Of a DNA stretch of 64,000 nt, positions 33,799 through 42,721 are shown in pieces. How positions within the stretch are numbered: position 1 is the first letter of the stretch; the number at the start of each line of letters is the position of its first letter. This DNA is from Acidobacteriaceae bacterium (GTDB lineage: Bacteria; Acidobacteriota; Terriglobia; Terriglobales; Acidobacteriaceae), in assembly GCA_025462885.1 (NCBI GenBank), contig JAOAPN010000013.1, positions 372,001 to 436,000 of the forward strand, in the 5' to 3' direction. Made by a program: the position numbers and the translations under genes. The notes beneath the pieces were generated by a model. That model did not search any database. It saw only the letters and a list, made by a program, of their open reading frames with translations, and was not told where the DNA came from.

Positions 33799-34998
33799 TT
33801 AACGCAGCGTTAATGAAAAACCCGTCATGGCCGCCACCACCACCCACGGCCTGATCTTCCCCGCCACAAGCGCGGTAAAACCCAATCCCACGATCACACC
33901 GTCCCAAATCGAAACGATTGCGCTTGTAGCAACCGGCCGATATAGTGCTGCTCCCAGGACACCTACGACACTCGCGTTGACACCAGCCACCACAGCCCGC
34001 ATGTTTGAGTCGCGACGAAGCCGCTCCCACCACGGCAACGCCGCCACCACCAACAGCATCCCCGGCAGAAAGATCCCCACCAGCGCCAGCGCAGCTCCCC
34101 AGATACCCGGGAGAGGAGAGCACACAGCTCCAAGGTATCCAGCAAAGGTAAATAGCGGTCCTGGAACAGCTTGCGCTCCTCCGTATCCGGCCAGGAACGT
34201 TGCTTCATCGATCCAGCCTCGGCCCACGGTCGCCCGCTCCAGCAAGGGCAGCACGACATGGCCGCCGCCAAACACCAGGGCACCCGCTCGATAGAACGCT
34301 GCAAACAGAGAGGCTCCTCCCGTCGGCCAGACACGTGATACGAGCGGCAACACGAGAAGCAATCCCGCGAAGATCGCAGCAGCCCAGGTGCCAGCTTTCC
34401 GCGAGACCTCCAGGGTCCATCCTCCTGCCGGTACCTCCGTCTCCCGACATAGCTCCCACCCAGCAAACGCTCCGAACAGCAAGGCGGCCCCCTGAGCCCA
34501 CCCATCCTGCCAGCCCAGCAGGATCACCGCGGCGCCAACTGCAATCCCCATGCGCTTCCAGTTCGGAGCGAGGGCTTTCTGCATTCCCCATACCGCCTGC
34601 GCGACCACCGCCACGGCCGCCAGCCCCAGGCCATGCAGCAGACTCACTCCCAACGGACTCGTCATCCGTCGATGACCCAACGCAAGGCCCAACATTAGTA
34701 GTGCGGATGGCAAAGTAAACCCGATCCATGCCGCAATCCCACCCGCAAGCCCCGCCTCCATCATCCCGATTGCGAAGCCCACCTGGCTGCTCGCCGGCCC
34801 AGGCAGAAACTGACACAACCCCACAAACTCCGCAAACTGGCCTTCCTCCAGCCAGCCCAGCCGCGTCACAAACTCCTCGCGCAGATATCCAAGGTGCGCC
34901 ACTGGCCCGCCAAACGAAGTACATCCCAATCGCAGAAAACGCAGGAACACCTCACCCGCCCCAGCCCGCAACCTCACTTCCATCTCGTCCGACCTCAT
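33799..34998 (-). CDS. chrA: Chromate transporter, long-chain type
   Basis: ChrA exports chromate across the inner membrane. The 399-residue protein shows the duplicated CHR domain. The N-terminal half has FLRLGCTSFGGPVAHLGYLREEF and GLCQFLPGPASSQVGFAIG. The C-terminal half has FYRAGALVFGGGHVVLPLLE and GYGGAQAVPGPLFTFAGYLG. These FGGP/FGGG and PGP motifs are family-diagnostic, with about ten membrane segments. The start is uncertain: ATG 34998 and ATG 34983 both give plausible N-termini, while the frame is open further to 35103. Other chr genes are absent, and real chromate resistance is not proven by sequence alone. Confidence 0.88.
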   Translation of the reverse strand: MRSDEMEVRLRAGAGEVFLRFLRLGCTSFGGPVAHLGYLREEFVTRLGWLEEGQFAEFVGLCQFLPGPASSQVGFAIGMMEAGLAGGIAAWIGFTLPSALLMLGLALGHRRMTSPLGVSLLHGLGLAAVAVVAQAVWGMQKALAPNWKRMGIAVGAAVILLGWQDGWAQGAALLFGAFAGWELCRETEVPAGGWTLEVSRKAGTWAAAIFAGLLLVLPLVSRVWPTGGASLFAAFYRAGALVFGGGHVVLPLLERATVGRGWIDEATFLAGYGGAQAVPGPLFTFAGYLGAVCSPLPGIWGAALALVGIFLPGMLLVVAALPWWERLRRDSNMRAVVAGVNASVVGVLGAALYRPVATSAIVSIWDGVIVGLGFTALVAGKIRPWVVVAAMTGFSLTLR

Positions 34999-35035
34999 CC
35001 GCCTATCTGCATCCCATACTAACGAGGTGCCTCCC

Positions 35036-35130
35036 ATGAAAGCCGCAGTCCTCCATGAATATGGCCCCCGAAGAATCTGAAGTACGAAGATGCTCCCAAC
35101 CATACGCCCGCGGAAGGCGACGTCCTCGTT
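35036..35130 (+). pseudogene. Relic of a zinc-type alcohol dehydrogenase / quinone reductase gene
   Basis: Behind a good GAGGTG site, ATG 35036 reads MKAAVLHEYGP, the typical N-terminus of MDR-family NADPH:quinone reductases. The frame breaks within a C5 run, and the next frame continues KNLKYEDAPNHTPAEGDVLV, exactly the expected sequel. Homology ends near 35130. Both a frameshift and loss of nearly the whole gene are evident. It is divergent from chrA. Confidence 0.7.
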
Positions 35131-35263
35131 TGCTTCCCTGTCGAATTCCCCGCTATCCTCTCCCGACCATTACCCCACCTGCCCACCACCCGTGCCAGTG
35201 ACACCTCAAAGCAGCTATCCTGAACCAACCTTTCATCCGACCCATCTCAGGAGCCGCCGTCTC

Positions 35264-35788
35264 ATGCACAATCCCTCCGACCTGATCACCACCGACCTCG
35301 ATATCCTCGCCTTGCAGGAAAAAGAACTCCGCTTCTCCCACTTCGATCCCGACACCGCCTGGGCCCTCGGCCTGATCGTCCGCGAACTCGCCGTAGCGCG
35401 CCGCTACGCTATCGTCATCGACATTCGCCGTTTCGGAAGCCCCAACCAGTCCCTCTTCTACAGCGCCCTGCGCGGCACCACGCCGGATAATGCTCGCTGG
35501 GTCGAGCGCAAATCCAACGTCGTCGCCCGCTTCCACCGCAGCTCCTACTCCCTCGGCCTCAAACTCCAGCACGACAACATCACCTTCGCTGAAAAATATT
35601 CGCTTCCCGACTCCGACTACGCCACCCACGGTGGTAGCGTCCCCATCCACGTCGCAGGCACCGGAATCATCGGAGCGCTCACCGTCTCCGGCCTCCCGCA
35701 GCGCGAAGATCACAACCTCGCCATCGAAGCTCTGTGCCTCGCCCTTCGCGCCGACCATCAGACTCTGCGGCTTCCGATCCTCCAATAA
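35264..35788 (+). CDS. UPF0303 / HbpS-GlcG-like heme-degrading domain protein
   Basis: The product has 174 residues. It shows LQEKELRFSHFDPDTAWALG near the start, then AIVIDIRRFGSPNQSLFYSALRGTTPDNARWVERKSNVVARFHRSS, and GSVPIHVAGTGIIGALTVSGLPQREDH, which is the family signature. Proteins of this alpha/beta fold (DUF336/UPF0303) are small, cytosolic and often octameric. Some relatives bind heme or B12-type ligands, and function is otherwise unknown. AGGAG stands about 10 bases before the ATG at 35264; an in-frame upstream extension runs through the quinone-reductase relic and is not used. A shared terminator follows. Confidence 0.85.
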   Translation: MHNPSDLITTDLDILALQEKELRFSHFDPDTAWALGLIVRELAVARRYAIVIDIRRFGSPNQSLFYSALRGTTPDNARWVERKSNVVARFHRSSYSLGLKLQHDNITFAEKYSLPDSDYATHGGSVPIHVAGTGIIGALTVSGLPQREDHNLAIEALCLALRADHQTLRLPILQ

Positions 35789-35793
35789 AAAAT

Positions 35794-35820
35794 CCGCGGC
35801 CCCCAGGTTCGGAGCCGCGG
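35794..35820. terminator. Bidirectional terminator between converging genes
   Basis: CCGCGGC (35794-35800) and GCCGCGG (35814-35820) pair, preceded by AATAAAAAAT, which becomes a T-rich tract on the minus strand. It lies between the UPF0303 stop and the stop of the second Oar-like receptor. Confidence 0.7.
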
Positions 35821-35859
35821 TTCAGTTCAGAAGAAAATCCTTCTGCAACGTCGTATCGG

Positions 35860-38800
35860 TTAGAAGGTGATCTTCGCCGAGGCCTGCAGCGTTCTTCCGC
35901 CGCCAACGCCATTCACGCTGCCCTGACCGCTCCCCAGGGTGCTGGTGATCTGGCCAAAGTTCCCCGCCGAAATAATGCTGCCAGTGCCCGAGTTTGGATT
36001 GTTGAACTGCGGCGTATTGCTCAACTGGAACGCCTCGAACCGCGCCTCCAGCGCAGCCTCGCGGAGGATCGGGAAGACCTTGAAGATGGACAGGTTGTTC
36101 TGCACATAGCCCGGTCCGCGGAACTGGTTGCGTCCCGTATTTCCAAGTCCCGGAATGCAGTTGGGATACGTCTGGCCCGTGCATCCGGTGGGCTGACCGC
36201 TGTTCGCTCCCGGGGTCGTATTCGGGAAGGCCGCCTTGTCGAGCCATTGATTGCCCGGTCCGATTCCGCCCAGCACCTTATAAGGACCGACCAGGTTCGC
36301 CGTCTGCGCCGTCCCCGGCGTATTCAGTGTGCCTCCATTCGCATAGACCGTGAACGGCATACCAGTCACGGCGGATACCGTCCCCGACAAACGCCAGCCA
36401 CCCAGCGTAGCCGCTCCGATGCCGCTGCTCAAAAGCTTGTGCCCGCGGCCCACCGGCAGTTCATAGGTAAAGCTCTGTTCGAAGTTCAACGTCCGGTCGT
36501 AGTCCAGGGGTGCGTAGTTGCGGCGCTGGTTGATGTAATAGATCAGCCCGCCATCGTCTCCGGCGATATATCCCAATCCCTTGCCCCACGTGAACGCCGA
36601 GGTAAATCCGAGCCCCTGCGTAAACCGCCGCGTCAACTGCACCTGCAGCGACTGGAAGTTCGACGAGAAGCCCTGGTACAGGAGGTTCGTCGCCGCCGTG
36701 CGGTGAAGATTCGAAGGGCAGCCCACGCAGTTGTACTCTGGATCGCTCGCCGACCCGCCACCGTACGCACTCGGGTTGTTGATGTTCTGATTCCCCGAGA
36801 TCGCAACGCCGTGGTTCGCCACATACGCCATCTGCAACGAGATCGAACCCGGCAGCGCCTGTTGGATCGCCACGTTCCAGGCCTCGACGTAAGGATTTTT
36901 GTAGTTGAGGTTGATCGCATAGTATTGCTGGGTTACGAGAGCAGAGGTAGTTGCCGGAATGATGCCGTTCGCCGGAATCGATACCGGGACAGGTGCCGGA
37001 AATCCCGCCTGGAACGTCGCGACCGTCACGCCGTCCCCCAGCACAGCCGCCCCATAGGATGAGTTCGTCCCACTCGGCTGGAAGCTGTTGTTCGCGCGAA
37101 TCGGATAGTTATAGGCGTAGTTGTTATCCGGGAACGAGGTGTAGCTGATACCGAAGCCACCGCGAATTACGGTGGAGTCGGTGACGCGATACGAGAAGCC
37201 GGTACGCGGGGCGAAATTCTTGTACTGCGCCTTCATCCCCATGTTGTTCGGATTACCCCCTACTCCGGAGATGACCAGGTTGTTACCAGCCGGATCATAG
37301 TTCGAGAAGCCACCCGCAATGCGAGGAGTCGCCGGAGGATAGAACTCCCATCGCAGTCCCATATCCACCGTCAACTTCGATGTTGCCTGCCACTTATCGC
37401 TCGCGAACGCAAAGAACCACCACTGGCGGTACGCCGGGAAGAACGTATTCAGATCGCGTCCCACCTGGTTCGGCACATCCAGCAGAAAGCTCGCCATGTC
37501 GTTCGCAACGTTGGTGCTCTTGCCTGAGTTGGAGGTCTGGTTCTCTCCGAACGTAAACGCTCCGCGCGGGCTGAACGTTTGATCCTGCAACAGGTCATCC
37601 CGCACCCGGCGCACATCCACGCCCGCTTTGATGGTGTGGTTCTTCAGCACCTTGGTCCACACATTCACGAAGTCGATGTTGGCTTCCCCTCGGATCCAGG
37701 GCACCGACGCGGAATATCCGAAGAGGGGATACGTCTGGCCGCTTTGGCCGAAGTTCCCAATCGTGATTCCCACCTGCCCTGTCGTAAATGGCTGTCCCGG
37801 AAGGTTCACGCCCGGAACCCCGGCAGTCGTTGCATCATTGGTTCCGTAGTCGCTCGGCTGCGCGTTATTGCGCAGATGCGCGACGCCGAACCGCACCTCG
37901 GTCAGAAGCGTTGGCGAAAAAGTGTGGTCGTAATTAAGACCCGTACTGTAAGCCGTCTGTGTTCCGGTTCCCTGGAAACCACCCCCCGCCGGCCCACCAA
38001 GAAACGATCCGAACGCCGGCGCCTGAAAGGTATTGACCTTCTGATAGCTGTAACGGCCCGACAGGTGATCCTTGCTGCTCAATGCAAAGTCCAGCTTCAC
38101 GTCGAAGCTGTTCGTCTCCTTCGTGAAGGGGAGATTCGTCACGAAATTATTATTCGGACTCGCCAGGTTCGCCGTATTTTGATTGGGCTGCGCAACCTTC
38201 CCCAATGCCTGCAGGAAGGCCAGCGAAACCGGGTTCACTTTGCCGATTGGAATCTGGTTATTCGCAAACGCCGTGCGCGCCGTGGTCACTCCGTCACCGG
38301 TCGTCGGGTCATACACTTGTCCAGCGCCCGTCGCGGTATTCAACGGCGCGCTCAGATCGATAAACCCATTTACCGGCGTGTAGAACTGCGGAGGAGGAAT
38401 CGTGAACGTATTTGAGATCTTCTCGTGGTCCGTGGTGCGCAGGTAGTCGCCGAAGAAGAACAGCTTGTCCTTCCAGATCGGGCCACCGATGCTGCCGCCG
38501 AAGTAGTTGTACGAAAGATGCCCCAGCGGGCCGCCAAAGTAAGACCGCGCATTCACCGCGTTGTTCTGAATAAACTCAAACGCCGAACCATGAAACGCAT
38601 TCGATCCGGACTTCAGAATCACGTTCGTCACCGCACCCGTCGCGCGTCCCAGCTCCGCTTCGAAGTTGTTGGTGGAGATGTCCACCGACTGGATCGCCTC
38701 CGCCGGCGGGATGATGATCTGCAGCAGACCGGTGCGCTCGTTATCGTCGATACCTTCGATCTGGTAGACGTTTCCCATGCGTGGCAGACCATTCACCTGG

Positions 38801-39348
38801 GTCTGCAGCGAACTCTGGGCGTTGAAGAACTGCGAGTGCTGGAACGTGGCCGGTGATGTTCCCGGGACCAGGTTCAACAGCGATTGAAAGTTGCGGTTCG
38901 TCCCCAGTGGCAGGTCCGCGATCTGCTTTACCTCGATCTTCGTACTAATGTCCGCGCGGTCCGTCTGCAGCAGCGCGGGAGCAGTCGTTACCAACACCGT
39001 CTCCGTCGCCGAACCCAGTGCCATGTCCAGATCCAGACGCGTCGACGAATTGACCAGCAGATCCACATTCTGGTGTGTCGTCTTCTTGAATCCAGGCGCT
39101 TCCACCGTCACCGTATAGGTGCCCGGCTGCAGATCGGGAAACGTGTAATTGCCGCTGTCATTCGTCAACGAATCATGCGCCACGCCCGTATTCGTCTGCG
39201 TCACCGTGACCTTCGCCCGCGGGACCGCCGCGCCACTCGGGTCGGTCACAGAGCCAAGCATGGTCGCACTCACCGCCTGTCCCAGCATCGCAACAGGACC
39301 CGAAAGCAGAAGAAGTCCAACCAGAATGACAAAATGTAAACGCTTCAT
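35860..39348 (-). CDS. Oar-like TonB-dependent outer-membrane receptor
   Basis: The product has 1162 residues from the ATG at 39348, which has GGAGG seven bases upstream. A signal peptide (MKRLHFVILVGLLLLSG...MLGQ) precedes a CarboxypepD_reg-like domain (TMLGSVTDPSGAAVPRAKVT, NDSGNYTFPDLQPGTYTV). Then come plug elements (LPLGTNRNFQSLLNLVPG, NVYQIEGIDDNERTGLLQII, GRATGAVTNVILKSGSNAFH) and a long barrel ending RTLQASAKITF with terminal Phe. It is a second member of the same family as the protein at 30391 but clearly diverged, so ligands probably differ. A 545-bp upstream region suggests separate regulation. Confidence 0.9.
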   Translation of the reverse strand: MKRLHFVILVGLLLLSGPVAMLGQAVSATMLGSVTDPSGAAVPRAKVTVTQTNTGVAHDSLTNDSGNYTFPDLQPGTYTVTVEAPGFKKTTHQNVDLLVNSSTRLDLDMALGSATETVLVTTAPALLQTDRADISTKIEVKQIADLPLGTNRNFQSLLNLVPGTSPATFQHSQFFNAQSSLQTQVNGLPRMGNVYQIEGIDDNERTGLLQIIIPPAEAIQSVDISTNNFEAELGRATGAVTNVILKSGSNAFHGSAFEFIQNNAVNARSYFGGPLGHLSYNYFGGSIGGPIWKDKLFFFGDYLRTTDHEKISNTFTIPPPQFYTPVNGFIDLSAPLNTATGAGQVYDPTTGDGVTTARTAFANNQIPIGKVNPVSLAFLQALGKVAQPNQNTANLASPNNNFVTNLPFTKETNSFDVKLDFALSSKDHLSGRYSYQKVNTFQAPAFGSFLGGPAGGGFQGTGTQTAYSTGLNYDHTFSPTLLTEVRFGVAHLRNNAQPSDYGTNDATTAGVPGVNLPGQPFTTGQVGITIGNFGQSGQTYPLFGYSASVPWIRGEANIDFVNVWTKVLKNHTIKAGVDVRRVRDDLLQDQTFSPRGAFTFGENQTSNSGKSTNVANDMASFLLDVPNQVGRDLNTFFPAYRQWWFFAFASDKWQATSKLTVDMGLRWEFYPPATPRIAGGFSNYDPAGNNLVISGVGGNPNNMGMKAQYKNFAPRTGFSYRVTDSTVIRGGFGISYTSFPDNNYAYNYPIRANNSFQPSGTNSSYGAAVLGDGVTVATFQAGFPAPVPVSIPANGIIPATTSALVTQQYYAINLNYKNPYVEAWNVAIQQALPGSISLQMAYVANHGVAISGNQNINNPSAYGGGSASDPEYNCVGCPSNLHRTAATNLLYQGFSSNFQSLQVQLTRRFTQGLGFTSAFTWGKGLGYIAGDDGGLIYYINQRRNYAPLDYDRTLNFEQSFTYELPVGRGHKLLSSGIGAATLGGWRLSGTVSAVTGMPFTVYANGGTLNTPGTAQTANLVGPYKVLGGIGPGNQWLDKAAFPNTTPGANSGQPTGCTGQTYPNCIPGLGNTGRNQFRGPGYVQNNLSIFKVFPILREAALEARFEAFQLSNTPQFNNPNSGTGSIISAGNFGQITSTLGSGQGSVNGVGGGRTLQASAKITF

Positions 39349-39894
39349 AACAAGCCTCCAGAGAGTTTCAATAGATAAGTGAACCTGTGTGATGTTTATA
39401 AAATCGCCGGAACAGTACCAGCCTTGCTTCAGCGGAGTCAACTGATTTCCAGCTTGCGTTGTCGCCGCAAAGCCGAAGCGAGATCAAAATTCGCAAACCT
39501 GACTCACAGCAGAAACTTCCAAAGCACGCGTAAATAAAGGTGAAAACGAGCTTGCCGCGATGCGCTATGGAGAATGATCCAAGGTGAAAAAATTAGTCAG
39601 ACTCCGAACAATATCCACGAAAAGAACGCGACGCGAGATAGCGGCACTCATTTTTCGAGCTAACGAACCACATTCAAAATTGGACTGACCACAGAAGCAA
39701 TATGTCCAGTCTGAAACGTGCGTATCTCATGCGATGAGACCCCTCGGCCAGTCTGCAGCACCGGCTTGGGACGATGCACCAAAGATCGCATCAACCTCCA
39801 CTCCGGCCTGTGCTTAGATAAGGTCACCGCATTCATCCTGCAACTTCAGGTTCATCGACTGTCCGGTTGAACCCTTCTGAGTGAAAGCTGCCTC
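39349..39894. other. Long intergenic region upstream of the second Oar-like receptor
   Basis: The region is less GC-rich than its neighbours and has no convincing gene. TGGAC and GTCCA arms flank an 18-bp spacer at about 39685-39712, a possible regulator site. Promoters for the receptor (leftward) and the phosphoesterase (rightward) must both lie here. Confidence 0.4.
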
Positions 39895-41178
39895 ATGCTT
39901 CGTTCGCATTCCCTCGCTACGCTCCTGACCGCGCTCTTCCTCACCGGATGCGGAAGCGGAATCACGGCAACCTCTTCCACTGCGACGCCAGCTCCGATCG
40001 CGCCTACGGTCGCCCCCAGCTCCGCCCCGATCCAGCACATCGTGATCATCATGCAGGAGAACCGTTCCTTCGATCACCTGTTCAATGGCTTCCCCGGAGC
40101 CGACACCGTGCAGACCGGCCTGGACCACGCCACCGTCGTTCCCCTCACTCCTATTTCGCTGGCCGACCCGCGCGACATCGACCACTCGCATACCGGCTGG
40201 TGGATCAGTTGGAACCAGGGAAAGATGGACGGCTTCGCCCACGACATCGGCCACCTGCCGTACACCTACGTCCCCCAGAAAGAGACCCAGCCGTACTGGG
40301 ATCTCGCGCTTCGCTACACCGTCGGCGACCGCATGTTCCAGTCCAACACCGGTCCCAGCTTCGTCGCGCACCAGTACATGATCGCCGGACAATCCGGTAA
40401 CGCCTCAGGAAACCCCACCGGCGGTATCTGGGGCTGCGACGCTGCAGCCAACGCCCGCGTTGCCCTCGTCGGCCCCAACGGCACCGAGCTCCCCGGCGTC
40501 TTTCCCTGCTTCGACTACCCCACCATGGCCGATCTGCTCGACGCGAAGGGCATCTCCTGGCGCTACTACGCGCCCGCCTCCAACGACAGCTTTTACGTCC
40601 TCTCCGCCTTCCAGGCGATCCGCCACATTCGCTACGGCAACGACTGGAAGAACAACATCGTCGCCCCCGAGACAAGCATCCTCACCGACATCGCCGCCGG
40701 CCAGCTCGCCCAGGTCACCTGGGTCATCCCCACCTTCAACCACTCCGACCACCCCGGCGCTCTTCCCGAAGGTCCCGACTGGGTCGCCTCTATCACCAAC
40801 GCCATCGGAGCCTCACCCTTCTGGAACTCCACCGCCATCTTCATCGCCTGGGATGACTGGGGCGGCTGGTACGATCACGTCCCGCCGCCTCAACTCGACG
40901 CCATGGGACTGGGTTTCCGCGTGCCCCTGATCGTCGTCTCCCCCTACGCAAAACGCGCCTACGTCTCTCACGTCACCCACGAGGCCAGCGGCTTCCTCAC
41001 CTACATCGAAAAGAACTTCGGCCTCCCCGCCCTCGGCTCCCGCGACGTGCTGGCCGATGACCTCTCAGACTGCTTCGACTACACCCAGGTCCCAACCCCC
41101 TACGCCAGAGTCCTGACCCACCTGACCGCCCAACAACTCATCGCCGAAAAACCCTCCGGCCCACCCGACGACGACTAG
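39895..41178 (+). CDS. Secreted phosphoesterase (phospholipase C / acid phosphatase AcpA-like)
   Basis: The product has 427 residues. The N-terminus MLRSHSLATLLTALFLTGCGSG has a lipobox (LTGC), so it is probably a lipoprotein. The family signature HIVIIMQENRSFDHLFNGFPGAD, with the metal/nucleophile region around MQENRSFDH, is diagnostic of the phosphoesterase (PLC/AcpA) family. Later motifs are MIAGQSGN, WVIPTFNHSDHP, FIAWDDWGGWYDHVPPP and VPLIVVSPYAK with conserved Asp/His. It probably hydrolyses phosphate esters outside the inner membrane; substrate unknown. A hairpin element begins at its stop codon. Confidence 0.9.
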   Translation: MLRSHSLATLLTALFLTGCGSGITATSSTATPAPIAPTVAPSSAPIQHIVIIMQENRSFDHLFNGFPGADTVQTGLDHATVVPLTPISLADPRDIDHSHTGWWISWNQGKMDGFAHDIGHLPYTYVPQKETQPYWDLALRYTVGDRMFQSNTGPSFVAHQYMIAGQSGNASGNPTGGIWGCDAAANARVALVGPNGTELPGVFPCFDYPTMADLLDAKGISWRYYAPASNDSFYVLSAFQAIRHIRYGNDWKNNIVAPETSILTDIAAGQLAQVTWVIPTFNHSDHPGALPEGPDWVASITNAIGASPFWNSTAIFIAWDDWGGWYDHVPPPQLDAMGLGFRVPLIVVSPYAKRAYVSHVTHEASGFLTYIEKNFGLPALGSRDVLADDLSDCFDYTQVPTPYARVLTHLTAQQLIAEKPSGPPDDD

Positions 41179-41289
41179 AGCGGTTTTCCTGTGGGGGTAT
41201 AGCGGGGTCGCTTCGTTTATGTCCGTTTTCTTCAATGAAAACGGTACTACTTGAGATCCTCCACTCCACAGCAACAGGAAGACCGCTCT
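41177..41289. repeat. Intergenic element with 16-bp terminal inverted repeats
   Basis: AGAGCGGTTTTCCTGT (41177-41192) is the reverse complement, with one mismatch, of ACAGGAAGACCGCTCT (41274-41289). Inside, CCGTTTTC-TTCAAT-GAAAACGG (about 41223-41244) forms a second hairpin. The element starts inside the stop codon of the phosphoesterase and may act as terminator as well as repeat. Confidence 0.65.
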
Positions 41290-41326
41290 AAACTGACACC
41301 TGATACCTGACCACTGAGAACCCTCC

Positions 41327-42037
41327 ATGCTCAACAACATCCTCTGGCTACTCAGCCTCCTCCTCCAACTCATCCTGCTCGCCGCGCTCTTCAGCCGGAA
41401 CATCCCTCGCCGTCTCCCCGCCTTCACCACCCTGATCGCGTTCTATCCCCTGCGCGCCGCCCTGCTCTTCACCCTCTACGGGCACCTGGCGCCTGCCACC
41501 TACGGCAGCCTCTACACCAATCTCGCACTGCTGGACCTCATCCTCCAGGCCGTAGTCGCGGTAGAGATCACCCTCCACCTACTCCGCGAACCCGCCGACC
41601 AAACCCGCCGCAGGCCCCTGCCCCGCGCTCTGGCTCTGCTCCCTGTCCTCGCCTCGGCCGCAGCAGCGACCATGCTGGTCGTCCACCAACTCCCCACCAC
41701 TGCGCCGATCCCCACCGACCGGGCCCAGACCTTCCTCAGCTTCCTCTACCTCGGCCTCTTCATCTGGACGATCGCCACCACGCAGTCGTCGTTGCTCCGT
41801 CCGATTACCCTCGGCTTCGCGCTCAACGCCTCGATCAGCCTCTTCAGCCAGACCGGCCACATCACCGCCGCGCTCCACCGCGATGCCCAGGCCTACGCCC
41901 GCTGGTCGTACGCCAGCGCCGCGACCTACCTGATCGTCGTCTGCCTCTGGTTCCTCACGCTGAAACCGCAGTCGCCGCTTCCTGGACAGACGCTCGCAGA
42001 GAGCACGCCTCCAGGTACGCACACACCAGAAGAGTAA
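41327..42037 (+). CDS. Multi-pass membrane protein of unknown function
   Basis: The product has 236 residues with about six or seven hydrophobic segments (ILWLLSLLLQLILLAALF at the N-terminus, YPLRAALLFTLYGHLA, LALLDLILQAVVAVEITLHLL, ALLPVLASAAAATMLVVHQL, FLSFLYLGLFIWTIATTQSSL, YASAATYLIVVCLWFLTL). I do not recognise the family, although similar proteins of about 230 residues are common among Acidobacteria. Its last 83 bp overlap, antisense, the 3' end of the TetR gene, an unusually long convergent overlap for this window. The Shine-Dalgarno is weak. Confidence 0.7.
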   Translation: MLNNILWLLSLLLQLILLAALFSRNIPRRLPAFTTLIAFYPLRAALLFTLYGHLAPATYGSLYTNLALLDLILQAVVAVEITLHLLREPADQTRRRPLPRALALLPVLASAAAATMLVVHQLPTTAPIPTDRAQTFLSFLYLGLFIWTIATTQSSLLRPITLGFALNASISLFSQTGHITAALHRDAQAYARWSYASAATYLIVVCLWFLTLKPQSPLPGQTLAESTPPGTHTPEE

Positions 42038-42623
42038 GTTCCTGCCGGAACGCCTCGAACCGCCTCTCAGGCGAGATGGATTCGAGCAGTCTCCGGCTGA
42101 TCCCGGCCATCGCACCCTGCAACATCGTGGCTACCAGTTGCGGATCGCTGCCAAGCGGCTGGCAGGATGTCACCAACATCCCAACCAGTGCTTCACTGGT
42201 CCGTTCCCCGATCTGCTGCGCGATCCTCGCTCCATCCACATCGGAGCTGACCGAATAGAGTGCCACACTCGTCTTTCCATCGTTCATCTTGGCTTTCAGG
42301 AACGCGGTCGTGAGAGCTTCGCCCATCTGCCGGAGCGGCGTGCCCCTCTGCTCACGACAGACCCGCTCCACCTCGCCCGTAACCGTATCCAGATGACGTT
42401 TCAGGACAGCCTGCAACAACGCGCTCTTGTTCGGAAAGTATTGATACAACGTCCCAACCGACACGCCCGCCCGCAACGCTACCCGCGTCGTAGTCAGCCG
42501 GTCCTTTCCCACACTGAGCAGAACCTGAATGGTCGCCTCCAGAATGGCGTCCACGCTGGCGACTGACCGCGCCTGCACCGGGGCTTTACGCGGGTCTAAC
42601 ACTGCCTGGGAACGGGAAGCCAA
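41955..42623 (-). CDS. TetR/AcrR family transcriptional regulator
   Basis: The product has 222 residues. The DNA-binding domain is clear: SVASVDAILEATIQVLLSVG, then TTTRVALRAGVSVGTLYQYFPNKSALLQAVL (about 45-75). The remaining helical part would bind a small molecule. It is divergent from the aldo/keto reductase at 42722 with 98 bp between, so that gene is its most likely target, perhaps in response to an aldehyde or xenobiotic. The C-terminus is encoded within the overlap with the membrane protein gene on the other strand. Confidence 0.9.
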   Translation of the reverse strand: MASRSQAVLDPRKAPVQARSVASVDAILEATIQVLLSVGKDRLTTTRVALRAGVSVGTLYQYFPNKSALLQAVLKRHLDTVTGEVERVCREQRGTPLRQMGEALTTAFLKAKMNDGKTSVALYSVSSDVDGARIAQQIGERTSEALVGMLVTSCQPLGSDPQLVATMLQGAMAGISRRLLESISPERRFEAFRQELTLLVCAYLEACSLRASVQEAATAVSA

Positions 42624-42721
42624 ATGCGAACTCCTAACCTGAAGCTTCCTTCATCTAATCACAGGATGCAGGATAACCAAACGTTCCGAACACCCCTCGA
42701 ACAGATCTCAGGAGAATCAGA

